Shown here: in pieces, positions 1 through 5,598 of the stretch
How positions within the stretch are numbered: the first letter of the stretch is position 1
Layout of the letters: every line of letters begins with the position of its first letter
Origin: Corynebacterium accolens
GTDB lineage: Bacteria; Actinomycetota; Actinomycetes; Mycobacteriales; Mycobacteriaceae
Assembly: GCF_030515985.1 (NCBI RefSeq)
Contig: NZ_CP100376.1
Location: forward strand, 627,190 to 632,787
Direction: 5' to 3'
DNA length: 5,598 nt
Made by a program: the position numbers and the translations under genes
The notes under the pieces: model-generated
The model's input: the letters and a program-made list of their open reading frames with translations, nothing else
The model's database searches: none
What the model was told of the DNA's origin: nothing

Positions 1-2147
1 CCCAGTTTGAAACCGCCGATGCCAAACGCGTCTTTGCCTGCTTCGACCAGCCGGATCTGAAGGCCACCTACTCCCTGCACTTTAAGGCCCCAGAGGAGTG
101 GACCATTATCACCAATGGCCCGGTCACCCGCGAGGGCGATACCTCCCATTCTGAGATCGACTACCCGCTATCGACCTACCTGGTTGCCCTGTGCGCAGGC
201 CCCTACCACGAGGTCACCGATACTTGGCGCGGCGAGCTGACCGAGCACCCCGAAGGCAAGCCGGCGCAAAAGCTCGAGGTCCCGCTCGGTATTTACTGCC
301 GCGCCTCGCTGGCAGATTCCCTCGATGCCGAGCGCCTTTTTACTGAGACCAAGCAGGGTTTCGACTTTTACCACCGCAACTTCGGCTTCCCCTACCCCTT
401 TGGCAAGTACGACCAGATTTTCGTCCCAGAGTTCAACGCCGGCGCGATGGAAAACGCCGGTTGCGTAACCCTCCGCGATGAATACGTCTTTACCTCGCAG
501 GCCACGCACTACAAGTACGAGCGCCGCGCCGATACCGTCCTGCACGAGCTCGCCCACATGTGGTTCGGTGACCTCGTGACCATGCAGTGGTGGAATGACC
601 TATGGCTCAACGAGTCCTTCGCCACCTGGTCCGCGGCCATCTCGCAGGCGGAAGAAACCGAATACGATACCGCCTGGGTCACCTTTGCCAACGTGGAAAA
701 GTCCTGGGCCTACCAGCAGGATCAGCTGCCTACCACCCACCCCATTTCCACCGATGCCAGCGATATCGAAACCGTGGAGCAAAACTTCGACGGTATTACC
801 TACGCCAAGGGCGCCTCGGTGCTCAAGCAGCTGCAGGCCTACGTTGGCCGCGAGAACTTCCTCGCCGGCGTGCGCCGTCACTTCGCCGCTCACGCGTGGG
901 GCAATGCCACCTTCGACGATCTGCTCCGCCACCTCGAGGAGGCCTCCGGGCGCGATCTCTCCTTCTGGGCACAGCAGTGGCTGAAGACCACCGGTATTAA
1001 TACCCTGGCGGTTGCCACGGGGGCCGATGATGACGGCACCATCACCCAGGCGCAGCTCACCCAGCGCGGCGATACCCTGCGCACCCACCGCGTTGCAGTG
1101 GGCCTGTACAGCACGCAGGACGGCAAGGTTGTGCGCACCGAGCGCCTCGAGATGGACGTGGATGGCGAATCCACCGAGATCCCAGAGCTGGTCGGCCGCA
1201 ACCTGAAGGACATCGACTTCATCCTGCCCAACGATGACGATCTGACCTACTGCCTCATCGATTTGGATGCAGGATCCCTGCAATTTCTGCTGGATAATAT
1301 CGAGAAATTTGATGACCCCATGGCGCGCACCCTGTGCTGGTCCACCGCCTGGGAGATGACCCGCGCCGGCACCATGCGCGCCCGCGACTTTATCCGCTTG
1401 GTGGCCCGCGGTATGAAGGCGGAGACCGAGCTCGCCGTCCTCGAGCGCATCGTCTCGCAGGCCTCTACCGCACTGAAGAACTACGCCGATCCGGCGTGGG
1501 CGAAAGACAGCACGGTTTTGGCGCAGGCGCTTGTCGATGGCGCCCGGAGCACCGATGCGCAGCGTTCCATCATCTGCACGCAGGCGCTGTCTAGGATTCG
1601 GCTGCACCAGCCGGCCCGCGACTACCTGCACGATCTCCTCGCGGATTCCGATGATGCCGGGCTGCGCTGGTCCGCCGTCGCAGCGCTCGCTGCCGCGGGT
1701 GCGCTTGCCGATGCCGAGGCCGCCATCGCCGCCCAGCTCAAGCGCGATAATTCCGCTACCGGCTACTACTCTTCCCTGCGCGCCCACGCCGCGATTGCCA
1801 CCGCGGATAATAAGCGCGCGGTATGGGAAGAAATCGTAGCCGGGGATCTCACCAACCGCGAGCTCACCTCGAAGCTGGAGGGCTTAAACTACCCGCACTC
1901 CGATGATCTCTTACCCACCGCGGAATTCTTCGAGGTGGCCGAAAAGATCTGGGACTCCCAGTCTTCCGAGGTGGGCCTGACCACCGTTACCGGGCTATTC
2001 CCGTCCTGGGATATCAGCCAAGATGGCCTCGATCGCGCCGATGCCTTCCTGCAGAAGGATCTGGCAGGCGGCCTGCGCCGCACGATTACCGAGCAGCGCG
2101 ACCGCGTGGCCCGCGCCCTGCGCAACCGCGAGGTCGACGCCGCTTAA
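1..2147 (+). CDS. pepN: Aminopeptidase N, M1 family zinc metallopeptidase (5' partial)
   Basis: Cytosolic zinc aminopeptidase that removes N-terminal residues from peptides during peptide turnover. The frame is open from base 3, so the N-terminus lies outside the window; 714 residues remain, and M1 enzymes of this type are usually around 850, so roughly 130-150 are missing. Numbering from base 3, the substrate-binding GAMEN motif is at residues 147-151. The zinc site HELAH is at 181-185 (H181 and H185 ligands, E182 catalytic), with third ligand E204 in WLNESFA, giving the family spacing HEXXH-X18-E. Y267 in GITYAKGA matches the transition-state tyrosine. The fragment opens with QFETADAKRVFACFDQPDLKA, typical of the N-terminal beta domain. 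From about residue 400 to the end the sequence fits the helical ERAP1-like C-terminal domain. All catalytic parts are intact and the stop is TAA at 2145-2147. An internal ATG at 447 lies inside GAMEN and is not a start. Function is secure from the motifs; its promoter is not visible. Confidence 0.96.
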   Translation, partial: QFETADAKRVFACFDQPDLKATYSLHFKAPEEWTIITNGPVTREGDTSHSEIDYPLSTYLVALCAGPYHEVTDTWRGELTEHPEGKPAQKLEVPLGIYCRASLADSLDAERLFTETKQGFDFYHRNFGFPYPFGKYDQIFVPEFNAGAMENAGCVTLRDEYVFTSQATHYKYERRADTVLHELAHMWFGDLVTMQWWNDLWLNESFATWSAAISQAEETEYDTAWVTFANVEKSWAYQQDQLPTTHPISTDASDIETVEQNFDGITYAKGASVLKQLQAYVGRENFLAGVRRHFAAHAWGNATFDDLLRHLEEASGRDLSFWAQQWLKTTGINTLAVATGADDDGTITQAQLTQRGDTLRTHRVAVGLYSTQDGKVVRTERLEMDVDGESTEIPELVGRNLKDIDFILPNDDDLTYCLIDLDAGSLQFLLDNIEKFDDPMARTLCWSTAWEMTRAGTMRARDFIRLVARGMKAETELAVLERIVSQASTALKNYADPAWAKDSTVLAQALVDGARSTDAQRSIICTQALSRIRLHQPARDYLHDLLADSDDAGLRWSAVAALAAAGALADAEAAIAAQLKRDNSATGYYSSLRAHAAIATADNKRAVWEEIVAGDLTNRELTSKLEGLNYPHSDDLLPTAEFFEVAEKIWDSQSSEVGLTTVTGLFPSWDISQDGLDRADAFLQKDLAGGLRRTITEQRDRVARALRNREVDAA

Positions 2148-2150
2148 TGC

Positions 2151-2840
2151 TTAGTTCTTGCGGAGGTTCAGTTCGATGCGCGGGCGCACCTGAATCTCCG
2201 TGAGCTGGGTGGTGGGCCCAGCCTCCACGACGGTGCGGATGGCGCGCGCCACCTCCACGGGCGCAATAACCTCGTTCGGGTTGTAGTCCTGCAGGCCCTC
2301 CAGCATCGGGGTATCGGTGGGCCCCGGCGCCACGGTGGAGACGCGGATGCCGGGTTCGGAGATACGCAGGGCATCGGCAAGCGCATACAGCGCGTGCTTC
2401 GTCGCGGCATAAACCACGTTATCGCCGTAGCTCTTGCGCCCCGCCCCCGAGTTGATGAAGACGACGGTGCCCTCCGCCTTGCGCAGCTGCGGCAAGAGCG
2501 CGCGAGTAACCTCCGCTGGCGCGTGAACGTTTAAGTCCATGTGGGCGCGCCAATCGTGCGGGGTGGCCTCTTCCACCGAGAACTTCGTGGCGCGTGCCGC
2601 GCCGTGCACGAGCACATCGACCCGCTCTAGCTCGGGCAGCTGCATGCCCTCATCCAGCCCGGCTACCAAGTCGCTGGCAACCGGCGTGATATTTGCGGCT
2701 TTCGGCAGCTCATCGGCTCTGCGGCCCAGCGCATACACGTGGTGATCGCGGGCGAGATCCTTGATGATCTCGCGCCCCATGCCACCGGTGGCACCGGTAA
2801 CGACGGCGATTTTCTCTGGCACATTCGTGGTATCAGTCAT
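2151..2840 (-). CDS. Short-chain dehydrogenase/reductase (SDR), classical type
   Basis: Probable cytosolic NAD(P)-dependent oxidoreductase with a single Rossmann domain, 229 residues, slightly short for classical SDRs (about 250). Visible motifs: cofactor-binding TGATGGMG at 15-22; GRR at 39-41 after the second strand, whose basic residues suggest NADP(H); SDL at 56-58 with the adenine-contacting D57; catalytic tetrad N104, S131, Y144 and K148 (the last two in YAATK); and PGPTDTPM at 172-179. The usual NNAG structural motif reads HGAA at 79-82. There is no signal peptide or membrane segment. The ATG at 2840 is forced: an in-frame TGA lies four codons upstream (2852-2850) with no start codon between. 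The gene is convergent with pepN (3-base gap) and divergent from the flavoprotein gene (79-base gap). The substrate cannot be read from the sequence; family membership is secure, any specific role is not. Confidence 0.93.
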   Translation of the reverse strand: MTDTTNVPEKIAVVTGATGGMGREIIKDLARDHHVYALGRRADELPKAANITPVASDLVAGLDEGMQLPELERVDVLVHGAARATKFSVEEATPHDWRAHMDLNVHAPAEVTRALLPQLRKAEGTVVFINSGAGRKSYGDNVVYAATKHALYALADALRISEPGIRVSTVAPGPTDTPMLEGLQDYNPNEVIAPVEVARAIRTVVEAGPTTQLTEIQVRPRIELNLRKN

Positions 2841-2848
2841 GCCACCCC

Positions 2849-2854
2849 ATCATA
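2849..2854 (-). promoter_or_regulatory. Candidate -10 element for the SDR gene (leaderless transcript likely)
   Basis: On the minus strand the hexamer reads TATGAT, matching the corynebacterial/sigma-A TANNNT pattern. Eight bases (GGGGTGGC) separate it from the ATG, so a transcript starting at the usual distance would begin at or next to the start codon. No well-spaced Shine-Dalgarno sequence is present, only a G-run touching the start. The -35 region, around 2872-2877, shows no good TTGACA match, which is common in corynebacteria. Seen: hexamer and spacing. Inferred: leaderless initiation. Confidence 0.55.
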
Positions 2855-2891
2855 GGGAAAATGGATGCTAGCGGTGCGCGGCGTTCGTCCC

Positions 2892-2910
2892 CGTTCCGCG
2901 ATGTGGAACG
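2892..2910. promoter_or_regulatory. Inverted repeat upstream of the flavoprotein gene, possible operator
   Basis: CGTTCC at 2892-2897 is perfectly complemented by GGAACG at 2905-2910, with a 7-base spacer (GCGATGT) in which one further C/G pair is symmetric. It ends nine bases before the ATG of the FAD/NAD(P)-binding protein, inside the 79-base divergent region, where a bound repressor could block transcription. It could also form a small hairpin in a leader RNA. A 6-bp repeat with a short spacer can arise by chance in a region this size, and I recognise no regulator for it. Confidence 0.3.
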
Positions 2911-2919
2911 ATAGGGGCT

Positions 2920-4791
2920 ATGGCTACTCCTGCAATCGCGATCGTCGGCATGGGCCCGCGCGGCATCTCTATCTTGGAACGCCTCGCCGCTCGCATGGAT
3001 GATTCCAGCTCCCCCGTCACCGTCCACCTCATCGACGAGGCCCAGCACGGCGCCGGCCGGGTCTGGGACACCGCCCAAACCAAGACCCTGTGCATGAATA
3101 CGCGCGCTGGCGCCGTCACGCTTTTTACCGAGCCCGGCGCGACGGTGAACGCCCCGGTGCTCGAGGGGCCAACGCAATACGAGTGGATCCAGCTGCTGCG
3201 CGGTGAGGGCGATAAGGTAGCTCCTGCCAAGCGCGAGCTTTATGCACAGCACCCTCCCGCCCCACACATTGCCACCGAGTACCGCGCGGAGCTGGCCGCC
3301 ACCCGCCCAGAGTCCAATCCCACGCGCGCTTTATACGGCGAGTACCTGCGCTGGGTCTATGACGTGGTGCTGGCGCGCCTGCCGGAGAGCATTTCCACGG
3401 TGAGCCACCACCACCGCGTGGAGACCATCACCACGGATGGCTCAGCCGATATCCTGCACCTGGACGATGGCTCGCAGGTGCACGCCGATGCCTCGGTCCT
3501 AGCCTATGGCTGGATGGCGCCGCGCTTTAATGACGAGGAGCAGCACTTGGCGGAATCCGGGCTGCACTGGATCGCGCCGGGCAATCCCGTGGAACAAGAC
3601 TATAAAGCCATTCCCGCCGGCGAAGACGTGCTGGTACGCGGGCTTGGCATGGGTTTTTATGACATCATGGCGCTAACCACCATTGAACGCGGTGGCAAAT
3701 TCGTCGAGGATGCCACCACTCGCTCTGGCCTGCGCTACGAGGCGAGCGGGAAGGAACCACATTTCATCGTCGCCTCCGGCCGCGGTTATCCCTTCCATCC
3801 CAAGTCCGAGTACAACGAGCTGCCGCCCACGATGCCGCGGCGGCGGTTGCATGGGGTCATCGGAAAGCTCAAGGGCGCCGAGGACATCGACTTCGACGCC
3901 CAGGTTTGGCCCGCCATCGCGCGCGATAGCTACGAGGCGTATATCACCACGCTGGAACGAGTGAATCCGGCAGCTCTCCTTCGCCCGCGCGAAGAGATCC
4001 TCACGGTCATCGATGCCACCGCGCCTGACGATCTCGGCACCGCCCTTGCTCCCCTAGTCACCCAGCCGTGGGATATGACAGACCTTATGTACCAAGTTGC
4101 TGGATTTACCGGCGATATTTCGGCGCTCACCGCCCACATTGCGGATTCCCTGGCGGGCGATATCCAGGAGGCGGCCGCCGGGTATGATTCGCCCATGAAG
4201 GCCGCGCTGTGGTCACTGTCCCAGTCGCGCAAGCCCTCCTCCATCCTGGGTGCAGAAGGCCGCTATACCCGCGAGTCCCGCACAGGCCGCTACGCGCAAT
4301 TCATGTCCTTTGGGCAGATGGTGGGCTCGGGCCCTCCGCTGTTCCGCGTGCGCCAGCTGCTCGCGCTTGTCGATGCCCACCTGGTCCATTTCCTTGGTGA
4401 TCACCCCACCCTCGCGATCGAGTCAGACCATTACACCCTGACTTCTGGCCCGCGCTCGGCATCGTCGCCCACGCTTGTCGATGCCTTCATGCACAAGCCC
4501 GATATCCGCGTCGCCGGCGATCCGCTCACCCGCGGATTGGCCGAGGGTGGCCGGGTGCGCCCGTTTGCTGATCACGGGCAGGACACCGGCTCCCCCGAAA
4601 CCGATGGTGCCACGCGGCGCACCGTCCACCCAGATGGCAGCCTGGATGAGCGCCTGCATATCGTGGGCATTCCCACCTATGCGCAGTGGCCGGATACAAC
4701 GATTTCCCCCATGCCGGGCACGGATCCACTCATGCTGCAGGAAACCGATAAGACCGCCGGCTCCCTGCTCAAGGTTGCCGGCGGCCGGTAA
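2920..4791 (+). CDS. FAD/NAD(P)-binding protein of unknown substrate (COG4529-like flavoprotein)
   Basis: Complete 623-residue protein resembling the uncharacterised actinobacterial FAD/NAD(P)-binding family (N-terminal NAD_binding_9-type domain, distantly like flavin monooxygenases). The FAD-binding GxGxxG is GMGPRG at 10-15. Family-like stretches follow in order: GRVWD then CMNT (58-61) with a nearby TLFTEP; a second dinucleotide-type turn GLGMGF at 241-246; LRYEASGKEP at 271-280; GRGYPF at 287-292; GPPLFRVRQL at 471-480; and DTTISP at 592-597 near the C-terminus. There is no signal peptide or membrane segment, so it is probably cytosolic. The start is forced: upstream in frame there is a TAG at 2869-2871 and no ATG, GTG or TTG before 2920, and the next ATG lies inside the FAD motif. 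The only SD-like string, AGGGG at 2913-2917, sits just two bases from the ATG. The fold assignment is firm; reaction and substrate are unknown, and a hydroxylase or oxidase role is only a guess. Confidence 0.9.
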   Translation: MATPAIAIVGMGPRGISILERLAARMDDSSSPVTVHLIDEAQHGAGRVWDTAQTKTLCMNTRAGAVTLFTEPGATVNAPVLEGPTQYEWIQLLRGEGDKVAPAKRELYAQHPPAPHIATEYRAELAATRPESNPTRALYGEYLRWVYDVVLARLPESISTVSHHHRVETITTDGSADILHLDDGSQVHADASVLAYGWMAPRFNDEEQHLAESGLHWIAPGNPVEQDYKAIPAGEDVLVRGLGMGFYDIMALTTIERGGKFVEDATTRSGLRYEASGKEPHFIVASGRGYPFHPKSEYNELPPTMPRRRLHGVIGKLKGAEDIDFDAQVWPAIARDSYEAYITTLERVNPAALLRPREEILTVIDATAPDDLGTALAPLVTQPWDMTDLMYQVAGFTGDISALTAHIADSLAGDIQEAAAGYDSPMKAALWSLSQSRKPSSILGAEGRYTRESRTGRYAQFMSFGQMVGSGPPLFRVRQLLALVDAHLVHFLGDHPTLAIESDHYTLTSGPRSASSPTLVDAFMHKPDIRVAGDPLTRGLAEGGRVRPFADHGQDTGSPETDGATRRTVHPDGSLDERLHIVGIPTYAQWPDTTISPMPGTDPLMLQETDKTAGSLLKVAGGR

Positions 4792-4798
4792 ACTCGCG

Positions 4799-4817
4799 GT
4801 TGCGCTGTGAGCGCGAT
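4799..4817. terminator. Short hairpin between convergent genes, possible weak terminator
   Basis: In the 26-base gap between the flavoprotein stop and the metB stop, GCGCT (4802-4806) pairs with AGCGC (4810-4814) around a GTG loop. The stem extends through G-U, A-U and G-U pairs to 4799/4817. On the plus strand it is followed only by a short TTTAAA, and on the minus strand there is no T tract. It is the only terminator-like structure I see for either gene, and it is a weak one. Confidence 0.3.
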
Positions 4818-5598
4818 TTAAAGGGCGTCGAGCGCCTGCTGCAGATCCGCTAGCAGGTCATCGATGTCCTCGATGCCGATGGAGATGCGCACCATGTCTT
4901 CCGGTGGCACCAGTTCCGATCCTTCGGCCGAAACGTGGGTCATGTTCTGCGGGTGCTCGATGAGCGATTCCACCCCGCCCAGCGATTCCGCCAGGCAAAT
5001 AAGGCGCGTATTCAAACAAATCTGCTTGGCGTGCTCTGGGTCGTGGAAGCGCACGGACATCATGCCGCCGAACCCGCGCATCTGCTGCGCCGCCAGTTCG
5101 TGGCCCGGGTGCTCTGCCAATCCCGGGTAGCGCACCTGCTTAACCTCTGGGCGGGCCTGTAAGAATTCCGCCACCTTTTGCGCATTGGCGCAGTGGCGAT
5201 CCATGCGCACGCCAAGGGTCTTAATGCCACGCGCAGTCAGGTAGGCATCGAAAGGCGAGGCGACCGCGCCCACGTTGCCCTGGAAATACAGCAGCTGCTC
5301 ATCCACCTCGGGGTCATTGGTAACTACGGCGCCACCGAGGACATCGGAATGCCCGCCCAAGTACTTCGTGGTGGAGTGCAGGACGTGGTCTGCACCGAGC
5401 GCGAGCGGGTTCTGCAGGTACGGCGTGGCGAAGGTATTATCCACCAACACCTGCGCATTGCCCTTGACCTTAGCCACCGCCGCAATATCGGTGATATTCA
5501 GCGCCGGGTTGGTCGGGGTTTCCAGCCAGATGAGCTTAGTATTGTCCTTTACCGCAGCGGCGACGGCATCGACATCACAGGTGTTGATAATGGACATC
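4818..5598 (-). CDS. metB: Cystathionine gamma-synthase, PLP-dependent (5' partial)
   Basis: Cytosolic PLP enzyme that condenses an activated homoserine (O-acetylhomoserine in corynebacteria) with cysteine to give cystathionine, the transsulfuration step toward methionine. The window holds the last ~260 residues; the family is about 380-390, so some 125 N-terminal residues lie beyond base 5598. The ATG at 5597-5595 is internal to the fold, not the start. Counting from it: ETPTNP at 26-31; D53 in [11 protein letters not shown], which contacts the PLP pyridine nitrogen; K78 in [12 protein letters not shown], the Schiff-base lysine; SLGGVESL at 205-212; and R237 in VRISIGIED, the expected substrate carboxylate contact. 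It strongly resembles C. glutamicum MetB from memory. Cystathionine gamma-lyase is so similar that it remains an alternative. The promoter, and any McbR operator that controls this pathway in C. glutamicum, would be outside the window. It is convergent with the flavoprotein gene. Confidence 0.92.
   Translation of the reverse strand, partial: MSIINTCDVDAVAAAVKDNTKLIWLETPTNPALNITDIAAVAKVKGNAQVLVDNTFATPYLQNPLALGADHVLHSTTKYLGGHSDVLGGAVVTNDPEVDEQLLYFQGNVGAVASPFDAYLTARGIKTLGVRMDRHCANAQKVAEFLQARPEVKQVRYPGLAEHPGHELAAQQMRGFGGMMSVRFHDPEHAKQICLNTRLICLAESLGGVESLIEHPQNMTHVSAEGSELVPPEDMVRISIGIEDIDDLLADLQQALDAL

Noticed and set aside
447..449. ATG as the start of pepN
   Set aside because: It is the M of the GAMEN motif, and the frame remains open with clear M1-family sequence back to the window edge.
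993..1004. Perfect 12-bp palindrome GGTATTAATACC
   Set aside because: It is AT-rich and eye-catching, but sits within pepN codons. About one 12-bp palindrome is expected by chance in a window this size, and nothing nearby suggests a promoter.
600..1787. 395-codon open frame on the minus strand opposite pepN
   Set aside because: It lies entirely within pepN, which has intact catalytic motifs. The predicted product is rich in G, A, V and R with no recognisable domain, as expected for a shadow of GC-biased codons.
2833..3267. 144-codon minus-strand open frame spanning the divergent intergenic region
   Set aside because: It overlaps the N-terminal FAD-binding coding region of the flavoprotein gene and the start of the SDR, and its product has low-complexity shadow composition and no motif.
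4172..4179. GCGGCCGC palindrome in the flavoprotein gene
   Set aside because: An 8-bp GC palindrome is ordinary in GC-rich coding sequence.
5595..5597. ATG as a possible true start of metB
   Set aside because: Starting here would remove about a third of the PLP fold, including N-terminal cofactor-binding parts. The following residues align with the interior of MetB, so the gene is cut by the window edge, not truncated.

Overview
The window is about 5.6 kb of GC-rich chromosome, densely packed with genes on both strands. It most likely comes from an actinobacterium of the Corynebacterium type. The evidence is the G/C-ending codon use, an actinobacterial-style aminopeptidase N, a MetB fragment that closely resembles the Corynebacterium glutamicum enzyme as I remember it (no alignment was run), and a corynebacterial-looking leaderless promoter. 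The genus is an inference.

Layout from left to right: (1) bases 1-2147, + strand, the C-terminal ~714 residues of aminopeptidase N (pepN), with its start outside the window; (2) 2151-2840, - strand, a complete 229-residue short-chain dehydrogenase/reductase, convergent with pepN and separated from it by only 3 bases; (3) 2841-2919, a 79-base divergent intergenic region with a good -10 hexamer for the reductase and a perfect 6-bp inverted repeat just before the flavoprotein gene; (4) 2920-4791, + strand, a complete 623-residue FAD/NAD(P)-binding protein of unknown substrate; (5) 4792-4817, a 26-base convergent gap with a short hairpin; (6) 4818-5598, - strand, the C-terminal ~260 residues of cystathionine gamma-synthase (metB), with its start outside the window.

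The four genes alternate in direction (+, -, +, -), so none are joined in an operon inside the window. PepN recycles peptides to amino acids and MetB makes cystathionine for methionine synthesis. The reductase and the flavoprotein both look like dinucleotide-dependent redox proteins of unknown substrate, and they share one divergent control region, so joint regulation is possible but unproven. I see no tRNA, rRNA, CRISPR array, insertion sequence, prophage gene or attachment site. Most of the window is ordinary core chromosome. The least understood part is the divergent reductase/flavoprotein pair. I found no convincing evidence of a wholly new system.
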